Source: Pseudomonadota bacterium
Lineage (GTDB): Bacteria; Desulfobacterota; Desulfovibrionia; Desulfovibrionales; Desulfovibrionaceae
Reading direction: 5' to 3'
Length of the DNA: 7,836 nt
Assembly (NCBI GenBank): GCA_023390395.1
Contig: JAEWCY010000146.1
Span: forward strand, 1 to 7,836
Below, piece after piece: positions 1-7,518 of this stretch (its first letter is position 1; each line of letters opens with the position of its first letter). The position numbers and the translations under genes were made by a program. A model generated the notes under the pieces. That model saw only the letters and a program-made list of their open reading frames with translations, searched no databases and had not been told where the DNA came from.

Positions 1-2054
<2,054 letters not shown>

Positions 2055-2059
2055 CGGAC

Positions 2060-2090
2060 CGCCGGGCCGGGGGACGCCCCCGGCCCGGCG
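2060..2090 (+). terminator. Perfect GC-only hairpin just after infB (attenuator or processing element)
   Basis: Bases 2060-2073 pair with 2077-2090 as an uninterrupted 14-bp G/C stem around the 3-nt loop ACG. The stem begins 5 nt after the infB stop and ends 21 nt before the DUF503 start. No T-run follows (the next bases are CGACAAGCAT), so it is not a textbook intrinsic terminator. More likely roles are partial attenuation, transcript processing or protection of the infB 3' end, since the genes downstream are on the same strand and closely spaced. The stem is seen directly; the function is inferred. Confidence 0.55.
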
Positions 2091-2111
2091 CGACAAGCAT
2101 GCGAGCGGCAT

Positions 2112-2399
2112 ATGGTGGTCGGCGTCCTGACCCTGGAGTTCGCCCTGCACGGCAACGATTCCCTCAAGGGCAAGCGCCGCGTGGCCCAGAGCCTCAAGAG
2201 GAAGCTGCGCAACAAGTTCAACGTGGCCGTGGCCGAGACGGCCATGCAGGAGTCGTGGGACACCCTCGTCCTCGCCGCCGTCACCGTGTCCGGCGACGCC
2301 GTCCACGCCAGGGGCCTGCTGCAAAAGGCCCTCAACATGGTGGTGGCCGCGGCCGAGGCCGAACTCGTGGACGACGACATCGCCATACTCTCCCTGTGA
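2112..2399 (+). CDS. DUF503 family protein (YlxP-like)
   Basis: A 95-residue protein matching the DUF503/YlxP family: N-terminal beta strand MVVGVLTLEF, the signature SLKGKRRVAQSLKRKLRNKF at about residues 17-36, then NVAVAE and a C-terminal alternation ending VDDDIAIL. It is about the usual length of the family, which is small, soluble, predicted to have a ferredoxin-like fold, and commonly sits between infB and rbfA. Its biochemical role is not established; position suggests a part in ribosome maturation or initiation. The ATG at 2112 begins the conserved MVVGVL strand. The ribosome binding site is weak (GAGCGG just upstream), so translation may be low or affected by the hairpin at 2060-2090. 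The nearby ATG at 2099 is in another frame. Confidence 0.92.
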   Translation: MVVGVLTLEFALHGNDSLKGKRRVAQSLKRKLRNKFNVAVAETAMQESWDTLVLAAVTVSGDAVHARGLLQKALNMVVAAAEAELVDDDIAILSL

Positions 2400-2415
2400 G
2401 GCATCGATACCCTTC

Positions 2416-2751
2416 ATGAAGCGCCCCGAAACGCGCCGCTCGAGCCGCCTGGCCGACCAGATCGCCCGGGAGATGGCCATCGCCCTGTCCGAAGACGTGA
2501 AGGACCCCCGCCTGGAGCTCGTCACCATCAGCGGCGCGGCCCTCAATGCCGACATGTCCATCGCCCGGATCTACTATACTTTAAGCGGCGACGAGGCCCG
2601 CCTGGCCGAGGCGGCCAAGGCCCTGGAGCAGGCCAAGGGGTTCCTGCGCACCCTGCTCGGCAAACGCCTGCGCATGAAGTTCGTGCCGGAGCTGCGCTTC
2701 GCCCGCGACACCTACCTGGAGGACATGGTCTATGGCCGACCCGAGGCATGA
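2416..2751 (+). CDS. rbfA: 30S ribosome-binding factor RbfA
   Basis: RbfA binds the immature 30S subunit near the 5' end of 16S rRNA and assists late maturation, notably in cold adaptation. The 111-residue product has the family layout: an N-terminal helix (SSRLADQIAREMAIALSE), then KDPRLELVTISG with the typical DPR turn, then ADMSIARIYYTLSG, a helix rich in Ala/Glu, and the C-terminal MKFVPELRFARDT strand, which is the KH-fold end of RbfA. Length is typical. It starts 16 nt after the DUF503 stop, and the only upstream purine-rich stretch (TGAGG at 2397-2401) is rather distant. The last 20 nt overlap the start of the DHH gene in another frame, implying translational coupling. Leu56 uses TTA, a rare codon in this GC-rich DNA. 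Confidence 0.96.
   Translation: MKRPETRRSSRLADQIAREMAIALSEDVKDPRLELVTISGAALNADMSIARIYYTLSGDEARLAEAAKALEQAKGFLRTLLGKRLRMKFVPELRFARDTYLEDMVYGRPEA
2718..2723 (+). promoter_or_regulatory. Ribosome binding site of nrnA inside rbfA
   Basis: GGAGGA lies 8 nt before the ATG at 2732 and within the rbfA coding sequence. It fixes the nrnA start despite the 20-nt overlap with rbfA, and an ATG at 2725 is in another frame. Confidence 0.85.
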
Positions 2752-3727
2752 GATCGCCCGGCGCATCCGGCAGGGCCGCTCCTTCGTGGTGGCCGCCCAC
2801 GCCTCGCCGGACGGCGACGCCCTGGGCTCCACGGCCGCCATGGGCTTTGTCCTCGAGGCCCTGGGCAAGAATTTTTCGCTTTTAAACGACTCCCCGGTGC
2901 CGCCCCAGTACGGCTGGCTGGAGCTGCCCGCGCCCCTGCTCGAAACCCCGCCCGACGACGACTACGACCTGGCCATCGTCCTCGACTGCGGCGACGCGCC
3001 GCGCCTGGGCAACCTGCAAAGCGCCCTCGACCCGGCCCGCATGGCCGTCATCGACCACCACCTGGGCAACCCCGGCTTCGGGGCCGTCAACTGGGTCGAT
3101 TCCGGGCGCTGCGCCACGGGCGAGATGGTGGCCTTCCTGGCCAAGGACCTGGGCGTGCCCCTGACCGGCCCCATCGCCATGGCCCTGTACACGGCCATGG
3201 CCACGGACACGGGATTTTTCAGCTTCGGCGGCACCACGGCCGAGTGCATGGAGCTGGGGGCGGAATTCATTCGGGGGGGCCTGGACGTCGGCCTGACCGG
3301 GGCGCTCATCAAAAACCAGTGGACCATGAACCGCCTGCGCCTGTGGTCCGAGGTCCTGGGGCAGATCGGCCTGCATCATGATGGACAGGTGGGCGTTATC
3401 AGGATATCGCAAACGATGCTTCGCCGCGCGGGAGCCGGCCCCGAGGATTGCGAGGGGCTCATCAACAACGCCCTGCGCATCCGCGGCGTGACCGCCGCCA
3501 TCCTGGCCCGGGAGCTGCCCGAGGGCGGCGTGAAGTTTTCCCTGCGTTCCGTGGGCGCGGTGGACGTCCAGGCCGTGGCCGCCTCCCTGGGCGGCGGCGG
3601 GCACAAGAACGCCTCCGGCGGCACGCTGGCCATGTCCCTGGACGAGGCCGAGACGGCGCTCACGGCGGCCGTGGGACGGGCCGTGGCGGCCGCGCGCGGC
3701 GCGGGCCGGACCGCGGCGGCGAAATAA
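2732..3727 (+). CDS. nrnA: DHH/DHHA1 phosphoesterase, NrnA-type oligoribonuclease/pAp phosphatase
   Basis: A 331-residue DHH-family phosphoesterase. Motif I is HASPDGDALGS (residues 23-33), motif II VLDCGD (83-88), motif III the signature DHH (108-110), and motif IV TAMATDTGFFSF. These supply the acidic and His ligands for two Mn ions. The C-terminal DHHA1 domain carries GGGGHKNASGG from residue 287, the substrate-binding loop. NrnA enzymes hydrolyse 2-5 nt RNAs from their ends and dephosphorylate pAp; this is family knowledge, not proven here. All motifs are intact and length is typical. Co-expression with PNPase fits a role in finishing the short products PNPase leaves, and pAp removal would suit a sulfur-metabolising host. 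The rbfA overlap and good ribosome binding site suggest coupling. An Ala/Arg-rich tail ends the protein. CTT TTA AAC at 2879-2887 is an AT-rich island. Confidence 0.93.
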   Translation: MADPRHEIARRIRQGRSFVVAAHASPDGDALGSTAAMGFVLEALGKNFSLLNDSPVPPQYGWLELPAPLLETPPDDDYDLAIVLDCGDAPRLGNLQSALDPARMAVIDHHLGNPGFGAVNWVDSGRCATGEMVAFLAKDLGVPLTGPIAMALYTAMATDTGFFSFGGTTAECMELGAEFIRGGLDVGLTGALIKNQWTMNRLRLWSEVLGQIGLHHDGQVGVIRISQTMLRRAGAGPEDCEGLINNALRIRGVTAAILARELPEGGVKFSLRSVGAVDVQAVAASLGGGGHKNASGGTLAMSLDEAETALTAAVGRAVAAARGAGRTAAAK

Positions 3728-3763
3728 CGCGCGCCGACAACGAATTTCAGGTTCCATCCGCCC

Positions 3764-4759
3764 ATGCAAGACCAACGAGGACGTCATACCAGGCCCGCCC
3801 TGCCCCAGCTCCACGGCGTGCTGGTCCTGGACAAGCCCTCGGGGCCGACCTCCACGGCCTGCCTCACCGCCATCAAGCGCCTGGGGCAGAAAAAGATCGG
3901 CCATGCCGGGACGCTGGACCCCCTGGCCGCCGGCGTGCTGGTGGTGCTGCTCGGCGAGGCCACCAAGATCGCGCCCTACGTCATGGAAGGCGAGAAGGCC
4001 TACTGCGGCAGCCTGCGCCTGGGGCTGACCACGGACACCTACGACATCCAGGGCGCGGTGACGGCCGAAGCGCCCTTCGAGCACGTGGGACAGGCCGAGC
4101 TGGCCGCGGCCGTGGCCGCCTGGACGGCCGAGACGCAGCAGGAGGTGCCGCCCTACTCGGCGGCCAAGCACCAGGGACGGCCCCTGTACGAACTGGCCCG
4201 CAAGGGCCTGGCCGCCCCGGTCAAACGCAAGGATATTTCCGTCTTCGACGCGCGGCTCGAGCATGTCGCGCTGCCGTCGGCGACGTTCCGGGTCCGGGTA
4301 TCGGCCGGCGTCTACATACGCTCCCTGGTCCACAGCCTGGGGAAGCGACTTGGATGCGGCGCGGTCATGACCGCCCTGACCCGGGAGGCGAGCCGTCCCT
4401 TCGAACTGCGGCAGGCGCACGGCCTGGAGGACATCCTGGCCGACCCGCAAAGCCTTCCCGGGAGGATCATCCCCATCGGAAAGGCCCTGCCCCACTGGCG
4501 GACCGTGGCCCTCGACGCCGACGCCGCCGCCCTGGTGCGCCAGGGCGTGCGCGTGCGCGCCGGGGCCGAGGCCGTCGCCGGGGAGAACGCCCTGCTTTGC
4601 GACGAGGACTCCCGGCCCCTGGCCCTGGCCAGGGCCGAGGAAGCGGACGGTGGACACAGGTGGGCCATCCTGCGCGGTCTGTTCGGCGACCCGCAACCGG
4701 CCCGGCGCGGCGGACGCACCGTCCCCGAGCGAACTTCCACCCCCAACATTGGAGGATAA
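3764..4759 (+). CDS. truB: tRNA pseudouridine(55) synthase TruB
   Basis: TruB isomerises U55 in the T-loop of most tRNAs to pseudouridine and also acts as a tRNA-folding chaperone. The 331-residue product shows HGVLVLDKPSGPTS (17-30), then the catalytic motif GHAGTLDPLAAGVL with nucleophile Asp52, the conserved PYSAAKHQGRPLYELAR motif, and GVYIRSLVHSLGKRLGCGAVMTALTRE. A C-terminal PUA-like region follows and a short basic/polar tail ends in NIGG. All key residues are present. The gene begins 36 nt after nrnA. No good ribosome binding site precedes the ATG at 3764, but there is no better in-frame start before the conserved HGVLVLDKP. Its last two sense codons and stop (GGA GGA TAA) double as the ribosome binding site of rpsO. 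Confidence 0.96.
   Translation: MQDQRGRHTRPALPQLHGVLVLDKPSGPTSTACLTAIKRLGQKKIGHAGTLDPLAAGVLVVLLGEATKIAPYVMEGEKAYCGSLRLGLTTDTYDIQGAVTAEAPFEHVGQAELAAAVAAWTAETQQEVPPYSAAKHQGRPLYELARKGLAAPVKRKDISVFDARLEHVALPSATFRVRVSAGVYIRSLVHSLGKRLGCGAVMTALTREASRPFELRQAHGLEDILADPQSLPGRIIPIGKALPHWRTVALDADAAALVRQGVRVRAGAEAVAGENALLCDEDSRPLALARAEEADGGHRWAILRGLFGDPQPARRGGRTVPERTSTPNIGG
4751..4755 (+). promoter_or_regulatory. Ribosome binding site of rpsO inside truB
   Basis: GGAGG lies 8 nt before the GTG at 4764 and 14 nt before the ATG at 4770, which supports the GTG as start. It is embedded in the last two sense codons of truB, so ribosomes terminating on truB reach the rpsO start. Confidence 0.85.
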
Positions 4760-4763
4760 CGCT

Positions 4764-5033
4764 GTGGTTATGACCGCCGAAGACAAGGCCAGCGTCATCA
4801 CGGAACACAAGAAGCACGACGGCGACACCGGCTCCCCCGAGGTGCAGGTCGCCCTGCTGACGGCGCGCATCACCTACCTGACCGAGCATTTCAAGTCCCA
4901 TCCCAAGGATTACCATTCCCGGACGGGCCTGCTCAAACTGGTCGGCCAGCGCCGTAAACTTTTAAACTACCTGAAGAAGAAGGACATCCAGCGCTATCGC
5001 GACCTGATCGCGAAGCTCGGACTGCGCAAGTAG
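4764..5033 (+). CDS. rpsO: 30S ribosomal protein S15 (GTG start)
   Basis: S15 is a primary 16S rRNA-binding protein of the 30S platform and forms an intersubunit bridge. The 89-residue product has the diagnostic HDGDTGSPEVQVALLTARI segment, then LTEHFKSHPKDYHSRTGLLKLVGQRRKLLNYLKKKDIQRYRDLIAKLGLRK, covering the four helices and the conserved His/Asp/Ser rRNA-contact residues. I chose GTG 4764 (reading MVMTAEDK) because it gives the canonical 89 residues and ideal ribosome binding site spacing; the frame extends to 4650 but that part is truB DNA. ATG 4770 would give 87 residues. S15 often represses its own mRNA in other bacteria; no operator can be assigned here by eye. Leu67 is a TTA codon inside CTT TTA AAC (4959-4967), the same nonamer as in nrnA. 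Confidence 0.97.
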   Translation: MVMTAEDKASVITEHKKHDGDTGSPEVQVALLTARITYLTEHFKSHPKDYHSRTGLLKLVGQRRKLLNYLKKKDIQRYRDLIAKLGLRK

Positions 5034-5041
5034 CGTCGCAC

Positions 5042-5073
5042 AAGGGGGGCCTCCCGCCAGGGCGGCCCCCCTT
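5042..5073 (+). terminator. Terminator-like hairpin after rpsO
   Basis: Bases 5042-5051 (AAGGGGGGCC) pair perfectly with 5064-5073 (GGCCCCCCTT). Inside, CCC and GGG (5053-5055 with 5060-5062) can extend the helix past a 1-by-1 mismatch around a GCCA loop. The stem starts 8 nt after the rpsO stop. The 3' tract is CCTTCC, a poor T-run, so termination may be partial and allow read-through into pnp. An alternative is an RNA-processing site, as occurs between rpsO and pnp in E. coli. Confidence 0.6.
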
Positions 5074-5079
5074 CCTTCC

Positions 5080-5122
5080 CGCGCATGCATTATGCGCGCC
5101 CGCCCTCGGGACCCGCGTCCCG
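5080..5122 (+). promoter_or_regulatory. Inverted repeats in the pnp leader
   Basis: Two small hairpins can form in the 168-nt rpsO-pnp gap after the terminator-like stem. CGCGCAT (5080-5086) pairs with ATGCGCG (5092-5098) around GCATT. CGGGAC (5107-5112) pairs with GTCCCG (5117-5122) around CCGC. Further on, GGGCCGGCCC (5152-5161) is a 10-bp palindrome. In E. coli a pnp leader stem is cut by RNase III and used by PNPase for autoregulation. A similar role here is only inference, and such repeats arise easily at this GC content. I see no convincing sigma-70 promoter in the gap. Confidence 0.35.
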
Positions 5123-5192
5123 GCGGCCGTCGCGCCTGCTGCATGGCGGGAGGGCCGGCCCGACCCACGTCGTCCATTCCCCATCCTTCAGC

Positions 5193-5196
5193 GAGG
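5193..5196 (+). promoter_or_regulatory. Ribosome binding site of pnp
   Basis: GAGG lies 5 nt before the ATG at 5202. This supports the start at 5202 over the upstream in-frame ATG at 5085, which sits in the hairpin-rich leader and would add 39 non-conserved residues. Confidence 0.75.
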
Positions 5197-5201
5197 TGCC
5201 C

Positions 5202-7460
5202 ATGACACTCACGTTCGATCCCATCCGACTCGAAGCCACCATCGGCGGCAACGCCGTCATCCTCGAAACCGGCCGCCTGGCCAACCAGGCCGACGGGGCC
5301 GTCTGGGTCCAGTCCGGCGGCACCGTGGTGCTGGTCACGGCCTGCACGCAGGCCCTGCCCGAGGAGAAAGGCTTTTTTCCGCTGACCGTCGACTACCAGG
5401 AAATGTCCTACGCCGCCGGCCGCATCCCGGGCTCCTACTTTAGGCGCGAGATCGGCCGCCCCTCGGAGCGCGAGGTGCTGGTCTGCCGCCTCATCGACCG
5501 CCCCTGCCGGCCGCTTTTCCCGAAAGGCTTCCGCGACGAGGTGCAGATCATCGCCACGGTGCTCTCGGCCGACGGCCAGGTCGAGCCCGACGTGCTGGCC
5601 CTGACCGCCGCCTCGGCCGCCCTGCACATCTCCAAGATTCCCTTCCAGGGCCCCATCGCCGGCGGCCGCGTGGGCTACGTGGACGGCAAGTTCGTCTTCA
5701 ACCCCACCGTGCCCATGATCAAGGCCGAAAGCACCCTCAACCTGACCTTCGCCGCCTCCCGCGACGCCGTGGTCATGGTCGAGGGCGGCGGGCAGTTCGT
5801 GTCCGAGGACATGCTGGCCGACGCCCTGGAGTGGGGCCATAAGGCCGTGCTGCCGCTGATCGACCTCCAGGAGGAGCTGCGCGAGAAGGCCGGCAAGCCG
5901 AAGATCGCCTTCGTGCCGCCCGCGCCCATCGAGGACCTGGAGAAGCTGATCCGCGAAAAGGCCGAGGCCGGGCTCAAGGCCGCCTTCGCCATCAAGGACA
6001 AGATGCCCCGCCGCGAAGCGCGCAAGGCCGTCAAGCAGGCCGTGATCGAGGCCGTGCTCGCCGCCTTCCCGGACGAGCCCACCTACAAGGTCAAGGCCGG
6101 CGACATCCTCGAGGGCATGGAGAAAAAACTCCTGCGCGCGCTCATCAAGGAGACCGGCATCCGCCTGGACGGCCGCGACACCCGGACCGTGCGCCCCATC
6201 GGCATCGAGGTGGGCGTTTTGCCGCGCACCCACGGCTCGACCATCTTCGCCCGGGGCGAGACCAAGTCCCTGTGCGTGGCCACGCTCGGGTCCACCGGCG
6301 ACGAGCAGAAGATCGAGACGCTCAACGGCGAGACCTACAAGCGCTTCATGCTCCACTACAACTTCCCGCCCTACTGCGTGGGCGAGGTCAAACCCATGCG
6401 CGGCCCGTCCCGCCGCGAGATCGGCCACGGCGCCCTGGCCGAGCGCTCCATCCTGCCGGTGCTGCCCGGCCCCGAGGAATTCCCCTTCACCATGCGCGTG
6501 GTGTCCCAGGTGATGGAGTCCAACGGCTCCTCGTCCATGGCCTCGGTGTGCGGCGCGTCGCTCGCGCTCATGGACGCCGGCGTGCCGGTCAAGGAAGCCG
6601 TGGCCGGCATCGCCATGGGGCTCATCAAAGAGGGCGACGACTTCCTGGTCCTCACGGACATCCTCGGCGACGAGGACGCCATGGGCGACATGGACTTCAA
6701 GGTGGCCGGCACCGCCCACGGCGTCACCGGCATCCAGATGGACATCAAGATCACGGGCATCCCGCAAGCCGTCATGCGCCAGGCGCTCAACCAGGCCAAG
6801 GAAGCCCGGCTGCACATCCTCGGCCGCATGGCCGACACCCTGGCCGCGCCGCGCCCCGAACTCTCGCCGCTGGCCCCGCAGCTGGCCGTGGTCAACATCA
6901 ATCCGGAAAAAATCCGCGAAGTGATCGGACCCGGCGGCAAGAACATCAAGGCCATCACGGCCGACACCGGCGCGTCCATCGACATCGAGGATTCGGGCAA
7001 GATCTCCATCTTCGCCCCCACCCTGGAGTCCCTGGAGAAGGCCAAGGAGCGCGTGCTGTTTTACGACCAGCATGCCGATGTCGGGGCCAACTACACGGGC
7101 ACGGTAAAAAAGATCATCGACTGCGGCGCGATCATCGAGATCCTGCCCGGGCTCGAGGGCCTGTGCCACGTGTCCCAGCTCGACGTCGAGCGCGTGGGCG
7201 CGCCCTCCGACGTGGTCAAGCTCGGCCAGGAGATCACGGTCAAGGTGCTCGAACAGGAGCCCACGGGCCGCATCCGGCTCTCGCGCAAGGCCGTGCTCAA
7301 CGAGGAGCGCGGCATCCCCTACGACCCGGCCGATTACGCCAAGACCGGCGGCCCGCGCCGTCCCGGCGGCGACCGTGACCGTGGCGACCGGCGCGGCGGC
7401 TATGATCGCGACCGTGGCGGACGCGACCGGGATCGCGGCGGACGCGGCGGACGCGACTAG
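5202..7460 (+). CDS. pnp: Polyribonucleotide nucleotidyltransferase (PNPase)
   Basis: PNPase is a trimeric 3'-5' phosphorolytic exoribonuclease of RNA decay. The 752-residue product has the full architecture. RNase PH domain 1 includes FFPLTVDYQE from residue 58 and the RNA-contacting YFRR loop (79-82; Phe-Phe-Arg-Arg in E. coli). An alpha-helical linker occupies about 240-320. RNase PH domain 2 includes DILGDEDAMGDMDF, in which Asp486 and Asp492 are the expected metal ligands. A KH domain has GPGG at 576-579, and an S1 domain spans about 627-697. Residues 716-752 form a low-complexity tail of Arg, Gly and Asp repeats, probably disordered and RNA- or protein-binding. The start is set by GAGG 5 nt upstream and by the conserved N-terminus. 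It is the last gene of the operon before a strong terminator. Confidence 0.98.
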   Translation: MTLTFDPIRLEATIGGNAVILETGRLANQADGAVWVQSGGTVVLVTACTQALPEEKGFFPLTVDYQEMSYAAGRIPGSYFRREIGRPSEREVLVCRLIDRPCRPLFPKGFRDEVQIIATVLSADGQVEPDVLALTAASAALHISKIPFQGPIAGGRVGYVDGKFVFNPTVPMIKAESTLNLTFAASRDAVVMVEGGGQFVSEDMLADALEWGHKAVLPLIDLQEELREKAGKPKIAFVPPAPIEDLEKLIREKAEAGLKAAFAIKDKMPRREARKAVKQAVIEAVLAAFPDEPTYKVKAGDILEGMEKKLLRALIKETGIRLDGRDTRTVRPIGIEVGVLPRTHGSTIFARGETKSLCVATLGSTGDEQKIETLNGETYKRFMLHYNFPPYCVGEVKPMRGPSRREIGHGALAERSILPVLPGPEEFPFTMRVVSQVMESNGSSSMASVCGASLALMDAGVPVKEAVAGIAMGLIKEGDDFLVLTDILGDEDAMGDMDFKVAGTAHGVTGIQMDIKITGIPQAVMRQALNQAKEARLHILGRMADTLAAPRPELSPLAPQLAVVNINPEKIREVIGPGGKNIKAITADTGASIDIEDSGKISIFAPTLESLEKAKERVLFYDQHADVGANYTGTVKKIIDCGAIIEILPGLEGLCHVSQLDVERVGAPSDVVKLGQEITVKVLEQEPTGRIRLSRKAVLNEERGIPYDPADYAKTGGPRRPGGDRDRGDRRGGYDRDRGGRDRDRGGRGGRD

Positions 7461-7486
7461 CCGACTGCCCTCGGTACAACAGAAAA

Positions 7487-7518
7487 AGAAAGGGCCCTCC
7501 GCAAGGGGGGCCCTTTTT
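7487..7518 (+). terminator. Intrinsic terminator of the operon, probably bidirectional
   Basis: Bases 7489-7500 pair with 7505-7516 in a 12-bp stem (one T-G wobble) closed by the tetraloop GCAA, a stable GNRA loop. The stem is followed by the T-run 7514-7518. Upstream, 7483-7491 is A-rich (AAAAAGAAA), which reads as a T-rich tract on the - strand. The same hairpin can therefore end the convergent gene whose stop codon lies at 7518-7520. It starts 26 nt after the pnp stop. Confidence 0.9.

Noticed and set aside
3448..4773. 441-codon + strand frame across nrnA and truB
   Set aside because: Arg/Gly/Ala/Pro-rich shadow in another phase of two certain genes.
2882..4873. 663-codon open frame on the - strand opposite nrnA, truB and rpsO
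   Set aside because: Low-complexity Gly/Gln/His/Val composition and full overlap with three conserved genes mark it as a shadow frame.
5065..5093. Possible promoter for pnp using CATTAT (5088-5093) as -10
   Set aside because: Only four of six -10 bases match, no -35-like hexamer lies at the right distance, and the site is inside a hairpin.
5085..5201. ATG 5085 as the pnp start
   Set aside because: It would add 39 non-conserved residues, lies within an inverted repeat and lacks a ribosome binding site, whereas 5202 has GAGG and the conserved N-terminus.
4962..7169. 735-codon open frame on the - strand opposite pnp and the rpsO-pnp gap
   Set aside because: It is antisense to highly conserved PNPase, is rich in His/Gly/Asp/Leu as expected from reversed GC-rich codons, and shows no recognisable domain. 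Long antisense frames are common at this GC content.
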